From Abyssogena phaseoliformis symbiont OG214 (GTDB taxonomy: Bacteria; Pseudomonadota; Gammaproteobacteria; PS1; Pseudothioglobaceae): a stretch of DNA of 64,000 bases. The stretch lies in NCBI RefSeq assembly GCF_016592595.1, contig NZ_AP012977.1:930001-994000 (forward strand), read 5' to 3'. Both the position numbers and the translations under genes were made by a program. This document shows, piece after piece, positions 20,663-29,071 of the stretch. How positions within the stretch are numbered: position 1 is the first letter of the stretch; each line of letters starts with the position of its first letter. Below the pieces are notes generated by a model. The model saw only the letters and a list, made by a program, of their open reading frames with translations. It searched no databases and had not been told where the DNA came from.

Positions 20663-21110
20663 ATGAAAAAAATTATTTATTTATTTATTTGCTCTTATTC
20701 TACATATGCAGCGGATGGTCATACTTTTTTTTGATCAGCATTTTGATGACTATTCTGAATAATTTATGACAATGCCATTGACGCTAAAAAAGATGGAGTT
20801 TTTATTTTTTTCACATGGAAGAATATCCATTTTGCCAAAAAATAAGACGCAATGCACTTAGCCAAAAGCCTGCTGTTGACTACTTTAAACAACATTTTTT
20901 AAACTTCGAAGTTGACATAGAATCTAGTGTGAATTTGACTGATTTTAATGGCAATGGCGTCTTAGAAAAAATCTTTGCCAAACGCCATAATCTAGTGGGT
21001 GCTACGCCCGTACTTGCTTTTTTGATTTAAACGGCAAGCGCATGGTGCGTCGCACAGGGCTTGCCAATGAAAAAGATTTCTTACTGCTGGAAAAATATTT
21101 TGGGTATTAA
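20663..21110 (+). pseudogene. thioredoxin-fold protein (SoxW-like), broken
   Basis: Begins with a signal-like MKKIIYLFICSY and shifts frame repeatedly. Thioredoxin-fold elements are still recognisable: a CPFC-type site now reading EEYPFCQKIRRNAL (first cysteine replaced by Tyr), VDYFKQHFLNFEVDIES, GATPVLAF and then NGKRMVRRTG in another frame. The gene would have encoded a periplasmic thiol-disulfide protein of about 145 residues. It is followed directly by a TolC-like fragment and a membrane-fusion-protein remnant, all on the plus strand. Confidence 0.72.
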
Positions 21111-21720
21111 CTATGAAGACCGTCCTGACGATTTAACCAAGCCTAAATTAAAATATTATTTTTCTAAATCTTTTGCATCGCTTGATGAATTAAGAAAAAA
21201 CACATTTAAAAATAACACTATACTACAAATCATGCACCGAGATTTATCTTCGATCAAGCATCAAATGAACAGCCATAAAAATGATTATGGAGTTGTCATT
21301 AAAGGCAATATTAGAATAGGTGAACAAGCCTACTTGCGTGAGAAAAATAACAAATTACGCTTTGGTATTAATTTAACTATGCCACTTGGCAACGACAACA
21401 CTAAGCAACAAACCATTGTAAAACTTGGCATACAAGCCAAGCAAACCGAACTAGATATTAAACAATTTAAACAAAATTTATCCTCGCAAGTACTCACACT
21501 TAACGAGTTAAATCAAATACAAAAAGCACTGACTACTGAACTTGATTATCATGATTTGTATCTTGAACGCGCTAGGGCGCATTATGAAATGGAGCTGGAA
21601 AGTGACATTGGCGATGCACTCACTCAGTTCACTAATACAGAATACAAATTAGCCAAAAACCAATTTGATTTTGTGATTACCTTTGAAAAACTTGCCTTAC
21701 TTACAGGAGAAATGCCATGA
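21111..21720 (+). pseudogene. outer-membrane efflux (TolC-family) protein, N-terminally truncated
   Basis: An open frame of about 200 codons with blocks typical of TolC-like proteins (RFGINLTMPLGNDN, long coiled-coil helices with LNELNQIQKALTTELDY, DALTQFTNTEYKLAKNQFDF). It has no signal peptide or proper start: upstream the same frame runs into the thioredoxin remnant. A normal TolC homologue is more than twice as long. Its stop overlaps the ATG of the membrane-fusion remnant (ATGA), showing a former efflux operon. It might still be translated but is unlikely to reach the outer membrane. Confidence 0.65.
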
Positions 21721-22187
21721 AGATTAAATTGATGATTTTGCTGTTATTTATTAGTATAAATACATCAGCATTAGAAATATATCCACTGATTTCTGATGAG
21801 GTTACCCTGATTAAATCTATTGGAAGTTCTGTTAAACAAGGTGATTTACTGGTACAAATTGACAATGCGTAAGCAAAATTAGAACTGGACTACTTAAAAG
21901 CACTACAAAAAACTTACCAGCAAAATTTTGACGACAAGCAGTTAGATCTTCAACAAACACAGGAATTATATGACCGCCTAGTTTCTTCACATAGGGATTT
22001 AGAAATCATACAATTGGTTTTTAATAAAGCCAAACGCGAGCTAGAAGCGCACAATATCAAAATTGCTGAAATTGAACTAAAAAAATACCAAATTTACACG
22101 CCCATATCTGGCATCATTAAAGCCACACCTAATTTAAGAAATACAACTAATACTAACGTACCAAAAGTGCTAATAATTTTAGAATAA
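21717..22187 (+). pseudogene. periplasmic adaptor (membrane fusion protein) of an efflux system, truncated by nonsense
   Basis: Starts MKIKLMILLLFISINTSALE (signal peptide), reads a lipoyl-like segment GSSVKQGDLLVQIDNA, then hits TAA at 21870-21872. The frame continues with a coiled coil (LDLQQTQELYDRLVSS) and a second lipoyl half (KYQIYTPISGIIKATPN), ending at 22187. At 157 codons it is also shorter than typical adaptors, so part of the gene was already lost. No inner-membrane pump gene accompanies it. Confidence 0.75.
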
Positions 22188-22196
22188 CTCGGAAAC

Positions 22197-22874
22197 TTAT
22201 TTCCTGGTATTTTGCTCAATGCGTAGCATAGCCAACATCATCACAAACATAATAAAAATTCCCAAAGCGACAACGACCATGCCTAGAGCAATAAAGCCTA
22301 TCATTTGCTGAGTTTTAACCGCACCCATTTTTAATAGATTGCCTTGTGTTTGTTGGTTGACTTGTTGAGCAAACATCTGATCATGCCAGTGTAATAAACC
22401 CTCAATATTAATTCGGTTATTTTCAATGTTAAGCGCTTGTTTGATTAATTTTTCTAAAGATTGCACATAAGCCAATTGCAACGTTTTTGTATAAGGATTG
22501 GACTTAATTTTAAGCAAGATTTTTATTCTGTACTGCATATCCGCTTTGTTAATAATTTTATCAGGCAACTGCTGTAAATGGTTAATAATTTGCTGAGTGT
22601 ATTTATCAAACTCACGCTCAAAACTATTTTGTTCATCTTGCTTTAATGATTGATTAACATCTAAATAAATCTTAATATTGTTGGTTGGTGCGCGTGAGTT
22701 TTGATATTGGTCAAAATCAACCACTGGATTTTCAATCTTGTCACTAACTTGTGTGTTAATTTTTTCATAACTAACCACGCCTAGTGCAATAACGGCTATT
22801 AATGAAACTAGTGCAAACAACAAACCAATGCGTTGCACGATAATAAAAAAATTCTTCTCAATAAATCTCAACAT
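22197..22874 (-). CDS. hypothetical protein with a membrane helix at each end
   Basis: 225 residues, no family recognised. A hydrophobic helix at about 13-35 (GLLFALVSLIAVIALGVVSY) and another near the C-terminus at about 190-215 flank a large soluble, charged domain (about 36-185) rich in Gln, Asn and Lys. The topology suggests a domain in the periplasm anchored at both ends. It is intact and lies 2 bases after the PCD gene in the hemC-PCD direction, so it is probably co-transcribed. Haem-related function is possible only by position. Confidence 0.6.
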   Translation of the reverse strand: MLRFIEKNFFIIVQRIGLLFALVSLIAVIALGVVSYEKINTQVSDKIENPVVDFDQYQNSRAPTNNIKIYLDVNQSLKQDEQNSFEREFDKYTQQIINHLQQLPDKIINKADMQYRIKILLKIKSNPYTKTLQLAYVQSLEKLIKQALNIENNRINIEGLLHWHDQMFAQQVNQQTQGNLLKMGAVKTQQMIGFIALGMVVVALGIFIMFVMMLAMLRIEQNTRK

Positions 22875-22876
22875 GT

Positions 22877-23161
22877 TTACTTACTCATATGGTTAAAAAT
22901 ATCACTAATTTTAGTGGCCAATTCAACATCCAATTGAGTAACTGAGCCTTCACTATGTGTGATTAAATCAATCACAACGGTTTGATAAACATTTGACCAA
23001 TGTGGGTGATGATTCATCTTTGAGGCCTCAATAGCGACTTGCGTTATAAAGCCAAAAGTCTGAGTAAAATCATTAAAAATAAAGGTTTGATGCAATTTAC
23101 CATCAAGCATTACCCAGCCTGATAATTTAGACAACATCTTTAAATCAGGTTGTGTGCTCAT
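22877..23161 (-). CDS. pterin-4a-carbinolamine dehydratase family protein
   Basis: A 94-residue protein of the PCD/DCoH family, which dehydrates 4a-hydroxytetrahydropterin. The active-site signature is clear: EASKMNHHPHWSNVYQTV followed by the later LDVELATKI block. In bacteria without phenylalanine hydroxylase, PCD-like proteins have been linked to molybdopterin use; MsrP in this window is a molybdopterin enzyme, but that link is only suggestive. It follows hemC after 3 bases. Confidence 0.85.
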   Translation of the reverse strand: MSTQPDLKMLSKLSGWVMLDGKLHQTFIFNDFTQTFGFITQVAIEASKMNHHPHWSNVYQTVVIDLITHSEGSVTQLDVELATKISDIFNHMSK

Positions 23162-23164
23162 TCT

Positions 23165-24079
23165 TTAGCCTTTTAAAATATCTTTAGCACCTAATGATAT
23201 TAGTTTGTTTGCTAATTCAACACCCAAAGTCTCTGCTTGAGAAACATGACCTAAAACCTGCTCTTTTAATATCACGCCAGTATCAACATTACCCACCAAG
23301 CCTGTTAGCATTATTTGCTCATTATTAACCAAAGCAAAGCCTGCAATCGGCACCGAGCAACCACCTTCAAGGCGTGCATTCATTGCTCGCTCTGCACTTA
23401 CTCTATAGGTGGTTTCAACATCAATCAAAGGCTTAATTAAATCTAGGATTGCTGTATCGTTTTCACGAATTTCAATACCTACTGCACCTTGCCCTACGGC
23501 AGGCAAGCTTTGCTGGTCAGAAATTTGTTGTTTGATTCTATCCTCAAGCCCTAGGCGAATAAGCCCTGCACAAGCAAGAATAATGCCATCAAATTCACCT
23601 TCATCTAATTTTTTTAATCGAGTATTGACATTGCCACGCAAATCTAGGATTTTTAAATCAGGTCGGGTGGCTTTAAGTTGTACAATACGGCGCATTGAAC
23701 AAGTACCAACTTTAGCATTTTGTGGCAAATCATCAATACTAGAAAAATCATTGGAAACAAAGGCATCAAAGGGATTTTCACGTTTCAAAATTGCCCCTAA
23801 CTCAAACCCTTGTGGTATTTCATAAGGCACATCTTTCATAGAATGCACGGCAATATCAGCCATGCCTTTCATCATACTAACTTCTAATTCTTTAATAAAC
23901 AAACCCTTGCCACCAATTTTTGGCAAAGGCGAGTTTAGAATTTGATCGCCCTTGGTGGTCATTTCTACCAAAACAACTGTTAGATTAGGATAGAATTTTT
24001 CCAATCTAGTTTTAACATATTGAGCTTGCCATAATGCCAATGGAGATCGTCGAGTTGCAATTTTTAGGGTTTTGTTCAT
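23165..24079 (-). CDS. hemC: porphobilinogen deaminase
   Basis: Polymerises four porphobilinogens to hydroxymethylbilane for haem synthesis. The 304 residues match the family. The cofactor-binding cysteine is in ARLEGGCSVPIAGFA (C241). Other hallmarks are IATRRSPLALWQAQYVK at the start, HSMKDVP near 79-85 and LDLRGNVNTRL near 146-156. It heads a minus-strand group with the PCD gene and a two-helix membrane protein, and is divergent from a thioredoxin remnant 30 bases away. Confidence 0.96.
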   Translation of the reverse strand: MNKTLKIATRRSPLALWQAQYVKTRLEKFYPNLTVVLVEMTTKGDQILNSPLPKIGGKGLFIKELEVSMMKGMADIAVHSMKDVPYEIPQGFELGAILKRENPFDAFVSNDFSSIDDLPQNAKVGTCSMRRIVQLKATRPDLKILDLRGNVNTRLKKLDEGEFDGIILACAGLIRLGLEDRIKQQISDQQSLPAVGQGAVGIEIRENDTAILDLIKPLIDVETTYRVSAERAMNARLEGGCSVPIAGFALVNNEQIMLTGLVGNVDTGVILKEQVLGHVSQAETLGVELANKLISLGAKDILKG

Positions 24080-24109
24080 GGTTAAAAGAGTTTATATTAA
24101 AATAGGCCT

Positions 24110-24585
24110 GTGTTTCGATTTTATCTATCACTACTTGTGCTTGTTTCTAATTTTGCTACGTCGCAAGATTTAGCACTACCACTGGCAAAAAACCTCTTAG
24201 AAGATGCTCAGTTAGTACGCAAAAAAGAAACGCCTATTTTAATAATATTTTCCATTCCTAACTGCCCTTATTGTCAAGAAGTCATTGCACCAATGGATGG
24301 ATTGGATGAATATAAAAACAAAGTCATCATTCGCTACATTAATGCTAGCACACTAAAAGATATGAAGGATTTTTACAAAAAATGACACCAATCATGGTAG
24401 ATTTGCCTTTCAAAATAGCATTAATTTTTACCCCACAGTATTCAGTATTTCTTATGGACAATTATGGTGCAAACTTAGGCAAAATAGTTGGCATACCCAG
24501 TATGGATTATTATTGGACTGAGCTTGACAAAGTGATTGACAAATCAATCACTAAACTTAAACGACAATTAAAGGCAGAATTATGA
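24110..24585 (+). pseudogene. periplasmic thioredoxin-fold protein, frameshifted
   Basis: Starts GTG with a signal peptide (MFRFYLSLLVLVSNFATS), followed by a thioredoxin site in FSIPNCPYCQEVIAPM. The frame stops at 24385 after DFYKK. The remaining C-terminal half (VFLMDNYGANLGKIVG, DYYWTELDKVIDKSI) lies in the frame that begins at 24382, so one frameshift separates the redox site from the rest of the fold. Its stop overlaps the argH start (ATGA). It resembles the broken thioredoxin gene at 20663 in type but is not identical. Confidence 0.72.
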
Positions 24586-26024
24586 CGAACGACACACAAC
24601 ATAAACGACACACAACAATCCTCAAAGAGGCGTCTAGGCAAACAACACAAACCAACCAATCTTGGGGTGGGCGTTTTAGCGAGCCAACAGATGAGTTTGT
24701 TAAAATTTTTGGCGCGTCAATATTCTTTGACAAAATTTTAGCGCCTTATGACATTCAAGGCTCAATTGCACACGCCACCATGTTGCAAGAAGTCGGCTTG
24801 CTCACCAATAATGAAAAAAATCAAATTATTAAAGGTCTTGAAAAAATTCTAAACAACATCAAAACCGGTAAATTTAAGTGGTCAGTAACACTTGAAGATG
24901 TACACATGAATATTGAGGCGCGTTTGGTTAAGATGATTGGCGATGCAGGCAAGAAACTGCACACAGGGCGTTCTCGCAATGACCAAGTAGCAACCGATAT
25001 TCGCCTTTATTTACGTGACCAAATTGATGATATTATTAATGAAACCAAGCGTCTACAACTAACACTAACTGATATAGCTGAAAAAGAAACCAATACGATT
25101 ATGCCTGGCTTTACTCATCTTCAAGCCGCACAACCCATCAGTTTTGGCCATCACATGATGGCTTATTTTGAAATGTTAGCACGTGATGTAGAACGTCTAC
25201 TTGATTGTCGCAAACGCATCAATTCAATGCCACTAGGTTCAGCGGCACTGGCAGGCACTACTTATCCAATTAATCGCACGCGTACCGCTGAGTTATTAGG
25301 CTTTGAACGCATTTGCCTTAATTCACTTGATGGCGTCAGTGATCGAGATTTTGCCATTGAATTTTTATCCGCAGCAAGCATCATCATGATGCATCTTTCA
25401 CGCTTTTCAGAAGAGTTGATTTTATGGTCAAGTGCACAGTTTAATTTTATCGAATTGCCTGATAGTTTTTGTACAGGCTCGTCCATTATGCCACAAAAGA
25501 AAAACCCAGACGTGCCTGAATTGGTTCGCGGAAAAACAGGCCGCGTGTATGGCAATTTAACCTCTCTGCTCACAATTATGAAATCTCAACCACTGGCTTA
25601 TAACAAAGACAATCAAGAAGACAAAGAACCATTATTTGATACGGTTGACACTTTAAAAGCCTGTTTACGTGTATTTGCAGACATGGTGCCAACTATTCAA
25701 ACCAAGCGTGATAATATGTACAACTCAACCAAGCAAGGCTATACCACAGCCACTGATTTGGCTGATTATTTAGTTAACAAAGGTTTGCCCTTTAGAGATG
25801 CACACGAAGTGGTTGGAAAATCAGTTGCTTACGGCATTGAGCACCAAAAAGATTTAAGCGAACTTAGCTTGGAAGAATTACAAACCTTTGATAGTTGCAT
25901 TGAAAACGATATATTTGAGATGCTCTCACTAGAAGGCTCATTAAATGCACACAATCACTTAGGTGCAACCAGCCCCAACCAAGTCAAACAAGCCATCAAA
26001 ATAGCAAGAGAAACTTTAAAATAA
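24582..26024 (+). CDS. argH: argininosuccinate lyase
   Basis: Splits argininosuccinate to arginine and fumarate. The fumarase/ASL superfamily signature [12 protein letters not shown] is present, with [12 protein letters not shown] and [10 protein letters not shown] upstream. At 480 residues it is about 20 longer than usual because 27 residues precede the conserved [13 protein letters not shown]. No other ATG, GTG or TTG lies between the start and that motif, so the extension appears genuine; it contains a 14-bp direct repeat. Its stop shares a base with the fmt start (TAATG). Confidence 0.95.
   Translation: MTNDTQHKRHTTILKEASRQTTQTNQSWGGRFSEPTDEFVKIFGASIFFDKILAPYDIQGSIAHATMLQEVGLLTNNEKNQIIKGLEKILNNIKTGKFKWSVTLEDVHMNIEARLVKMIGDAGKKLHTGRSRNDQVATDIRLYLRDQIDDIINETKRLQLTLTDIAEKETNTIMPGFTHLQAAQPISFGHHMMAYFEMLARDVERLLDCRKRINSMPLGSAALAGTTYPINRTRTAELLGFERICLNSLDGVSDRDFAIEFLSAASIIMMHLSRFSEELILWSSAQFNFIELPDSFCTGSSIMPQKKNPDVPELVRGKTGRVYGNLTSLLTIMKSQPLAYNKDNQEDKEPLFDTVDTLKACLRVFADMVPTIQTKRDNMYNSTKQGYTTATDLADYLVNKGLPFRDAHEVVGKSVAYGIEHQKDLSELSLEELQTFDSCIENDIFEMLSLEGSLNAHNHLGATSPNQVKQAIKIARETLK
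24588..24617 (+). repeat. two 14-bp direct repeats in the 5' end of argH
   Basis: AACGACACACAACA occurs at 24588-24601 and again at 24604-24617, a period of 16 bases. It encodes part of the unusual N-terminal extension of ArgH. The period is not a multiple of three, so the duplication must have been frame-compensated or have moved the start. Confidence 0.8.
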
Positions 26025-26980
26025 TGCACGCCAAAAGCACTTCTTTCAAGGTGCGCATTGTCTTTGCAGGCACGCCTGAGTTTTCGGTAGGTGTATTAGA
26101 AGCGCTCATTAATGCCAAGCATGATATTGTTAGCGTATTTTGCCAACCTGATCGCCCCAAGGGTCGTGGAAGAGTGTTAACAGCTTGCCCTGTTAAAATA
26201 AAAGCATTAGAACATAACTTAAACGTTTTTCAACCTGAAAACTTAAAAGACGAAAAAATCCAACAAACCTTAGCCGAACTTAATGCAAATGTAATGGTGG
26301 TGGTAGCTTATGGGCAAATATTGCCTACTAAAATTCTTAATATACCTAAATATGGTTGCCTTAATATCCACGGCTCATTATTACCACGTTGGCGTGGCGC
26401 AGCACCTATTCAACGTGCAATTTTGGCAGGTGATAAAACCACAGGTATCGGCATTATGCAAATGAATGAGGGTTTAGATACGGGTGATATCTTACTTGAA
26501 AAAACCTGTCCAATCACACTCACCGATACGGCACAATCTCTACATAATAAACTGGCCAAACTTGGCTCTAATGCTATTATTGAAACTTTGAATAATCTTG
26601 ATAATTTATCGTCAACAGTGCAAAGTGAAAACAACATCACTTATGCCAAAAAACTCAAAAAAGACGAAGCCTGGATTGATTGGACTCAAAGTGCAATACA
26701 AATTAATCGACAAATTAGAGCATTTAACCCTTATCCCATTGCCCAAACCCATGCATCAAGTAATAGATTTGATACTAAAGTTCTACGCATTTTATCCGCC
26801 TCTGTAGTAATGGTAGGCAGTAATCACAACCCAGGCAGTATTATTAAGCACAACAAAGAGACATGTATTGTTGCCACTGGAGATGGTGCACTAAGCCTGG
26901 AAACCTTACAACTTTCAGGCAAAAAAGTGCTCAATATTAAAGATTTTAGTAACGCCTACAACTTAACAAAATTAGACTAG
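26024..26980 (+). CDS. fmt: methionyl-tRNA formyltransferase
   Basis: Formylates initiator Met-tRNA. The family blocks RIVFAGTPEFSVGVLEAL, HGSLLPRWRGAAPIQRAI and MNEGLDTGDIL are present; the second holds the catalytic His and the folate-site loop. The ATG overlaps the argH stop. A GTG at 26051 would start just before RIVFAGTP, the usual N-terminus, and is an alternative. The usual partner gene def is not adjacent. The gene is intact at 318 residues. Confidence 0.95.
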   Translation: MHAKSTSFKVRIVFAGTPEFSVGVLEALINAKHDIVSVFCQPDRPKGRGRVLTACPVKIKALEHNLNVFQPENLKDEKIQQTLAELNANVMVVVAYGQILPTKILNIPKYGCLNIHGSLLPRWRGAAPIQRAILAGDKTTGIGIMQMNEGLDTGDILLEKTCPITLTDTAQSLHNKLAKLGSNAIIETLNNLDNLSSTVQSENNITYAKKLKKDEAWIDWTQSAIQINRQIRAFNPYPIAQTHASSNRFDTKVLRILSASVVMVGSNHNPGSIIKHNKETCIVATGDGALSLETLQLSGKKVLNIKDFSNAYNLTKLD

Positions 26981-26994
26981 CAATCAAAAATCTG

Positions 26995-27518
26995 TTAAAA
27001 ATGAAACTGAATAGTTGCCACAAGTATTAACGGAAGAATAAACCCTCCCTCAATACTAATATTTTTATTTAAATCATATTCTAGACCATGATAGATATAT
27101 GGCGCAAAGCCTAATCCTGTTGCCTTTTTTATCTTTGCATAAACCCCATCATCTCCGCAATGAGAAAAATCACTAAAAAAAGAACTCCCCAGCATAAGCA
27201 TAAACGCCTTCAAATGTAAGTCTTTTATCAAAGTGATTCCATTTTTTTTGCACGCCCAATAATATACATCTATTATTTTCACTATTTTTAAATGTGCCAA
27301 TGATTACTTTTTGAAATGCAGCACTATCATCATTAACCCGTATTTCTACGTCAAAATAATTATTGGCAAATTTTTCAGTAAAATCGTCTCTAGAAGGTAC
27401 TATATGTTTGAGGTACGTACGAGCCCGCATGTATCGAAACAATACTATCACTATTCATATTTGCATAAACGCTACTGACAAATATTAAATAAACGACTAA
27501 AACAATTGGCAATTTCAT
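26995..27518 (-). pseudogene. secreted, probably beta-barrel, outer-membrane protein, frameshifted
   Basis: A start at 27518 gives a clear signal peptide (MKLPIVLVVYLIFVSSVYA). The reading frame then changes at least twice, near 27420 and near 27180. The reassembled protein of about 174 residues has alternating hydrophobic strands, Gly and aromatic residues (LTFEGVYAYAGEFFF, GLGFAPYIYHGLEYDLN) and ends in a terminal phenylalanine (IQFHF), as outer-membrane barrels do. It could be related to small lipid A-modifying or porin-like barrels, but I do not recognise a specific family. Confidence 0.55.
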
Positions 27519-27702
27519 TTGCCTCTCCTAAGTTTAAAAAGCATCATTATATCAAATACGCCATTGGTCAACTTCAGGTTTAATCTACTGAATGCTATAC
27601 CAATTAGTAGCTATTTTTTTCTTGGTTAAACATTGTGCAATTGTATTTTAAACGCCTATTAATAAGCGGTTTTTGCGCTACAATAGAGACCTATTTATCA
27701 TT

Positions 27703-28537
27703 TTACCAATGAATTTTTACCTCACTATCAGCAAAACAATTTAACTTTTCTTTTGCTGATTTTGTCAATGGGTTTTTAAAAGTCAGTCTAAGTATAGGTG
27801 GGTTTTTGTTAGTAACAATAGGGTTTATTTTATTTTCCACTATCGGCATTGACAAGGTACTGACTTTGAGTTTAAAAGCATCCATTTTGGCGTAGTTTAC
27901 CGCCATAGGAAAGCGTGGCAAATTTTGTAAATTACTAGTCGTTGACACAACGCCAGAATGCTGACCAAAAGCAACATAACCCATATTTTTTATTTGTCCT
28001 AAAATATCTAAATTAGACTCGCCATAAGGATAAGCGAAGATTTTATCAGCCTTGCCCAATTCTTGATTGAGTCGGTTTTGTGCCTGCTGAATTTGGACCT
28101 TGTCCAAATCAAGAAAATGTGCATGGCTGGTGCCATGATTATAAATCGTCATCATTTTACCTTGAATATCTCGCATTTTTTGCCAAGTCATCATTGCTTT
28201 TTATTTATGGTCAATTGAATCTGTTGCTACAAAAACACTCATTTACATTTGATATTTTTGCAAAAGCGGATAAGCATTTTCTACAATTGATTGATAAGCA
28301 TCATCAGCCATTAGAGCCACGCATTTATTTAGCAAGTTATGACCATTCAAACGCCCAAGTATTATTTTTAAGCTTAGCACTTCAACATCATTGACTTGCC
28401 AAGTGCTGTTCAAATAATTTAGGGTTAATACTGGTTGATTTAGGCATGACATCAGAAAAATGATGATACAATAAAACCACACAATTATTAGCACCTGCCA
28501 ATGATGAAAATAACATCAATGCAATAAATTTAAGCAC
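27703..28537 (-). pseudogene. polysaccharide deacetylase (NodB-fold) protein, frameshifted
   Basis: A GTG at 28537 starts a signal peptide (LKFIALMLFSSLAGA) followed by CVVLLYHHFSD, typical of exported deacetylases. Frames then change near 28440 and at about 28243. The catalytic Asp region appears degraded (VALMADDAYQS, where FTFDDG is expected). The metal-binding motif survives as NHGTSHAHFLDL, and AYPYGESN is a further family motif. The last piece ends at 27703. The gene overlaps the end of trmL by eight bases. It probably modified an exopolysaccharide or murein. Confidence 0.78.
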
Positions 28538-28991
28538 TCTTAGCCCCTTTAAAATCGATTTTCCGCCAAGCTTCATATGCCACAATAGAGGCACAATTTG
28601 ACAAATTCAAACTACAAGACCCATTTTGCATTGGTAAAGTAATGCCTTTATATTGGTTTAATATGTCTTGTGGAGGCCCTCTGGTTTCTGGACCTAAAAA
28701 CAGTGAGTCGCCCACTTGATACTTAACATCTGTATAAATGGTTTTAACTTTTGAACTAACTGCAAATAATCTTTTAGGTTTTGTCTTTTCCAAATAATCA
28801 GCAAAATTGTCATATTCACTAATACACATAAGTTCTTTATAATCCAACCCCGCCCTGCGTAATTTTTTATCCTCCATTTCAAAACCATAAGGTTTGACAA
28901 GATGTAGGTTTGCACCCATGTTGGTACACAGGCGAATAATAGCGCCAGTATTGCTGGGTATTTCAGGCTCAAACAGCACTAAATTTAACAT
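28530..28991 (-). CDS. trmL: tRNA (cytidine(34)-2'-O)-methyltransferase
   Basis: A SPOUT-fold methyltransferase that modifies the wobble base of certain leucine tRNAs. The 153-residue length and the opening MLNLVLFEPEIPSNTGAIIR are typical, as is FLGPETRGPP in the SAM-binding knot. In the last motif the sequence reads GSCSLNLSNCASIVAYEAW, where homologues usually have S-R-S-L-N; the Arg is replaced by Cys, one transition from CGT to TGT. The protein is otherwise whole, so function is likely but not certain. Confidence 0.9.
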   Translation of the reverse strand: MLNLVLFEPEIPSNTGAIIRLCTNMGANLHLVKPYGFEMEDKKLRRAGLDYKELMCISEYDNFADYLEKTKPKRLFAVSSKVKTIYTDVKYQVGDSLFLGPETRGPPQDILNQYKGITLPMQNGSCSLNLSNCASIVAYEAWRKIDFKGAKSA

Positions 28992-29009
28992 AATATTTTA
29001 TTTTTGATA

Positions 29010-29037
29010 CTTGAAATGTATTAATCATCCCATAGAT
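29010..29037 (+). promoter_or_regulatory. sigma-32 type heat-shock promoter of clpB
   Basis: CTTGAAA at 29010-29016 and CCCATAGAT at 29029-29037 are separated by 12 bases, close to the known RpoH consensus (CTTGAAA, 11-16 bases, CCCAT-like). The clpB start is 35 bases further on. The match is by inspection. Confidence 0.7.
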
Positions 29038-29071
29038 AACCATTACACATCATAAAAAACACAACAAACCT

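Noticed and set aside
23409-23825. Plus-strand open frame of 138 codons
   Set aside because: It is the antisense shadow of hemC, which is fully conserved.
28080-28394. Plus-strand open frame of 104 codons
   Set aside because: It is antisense to the polysaccharide deacetylase remnant, whose motifs are clear on the minus strand.
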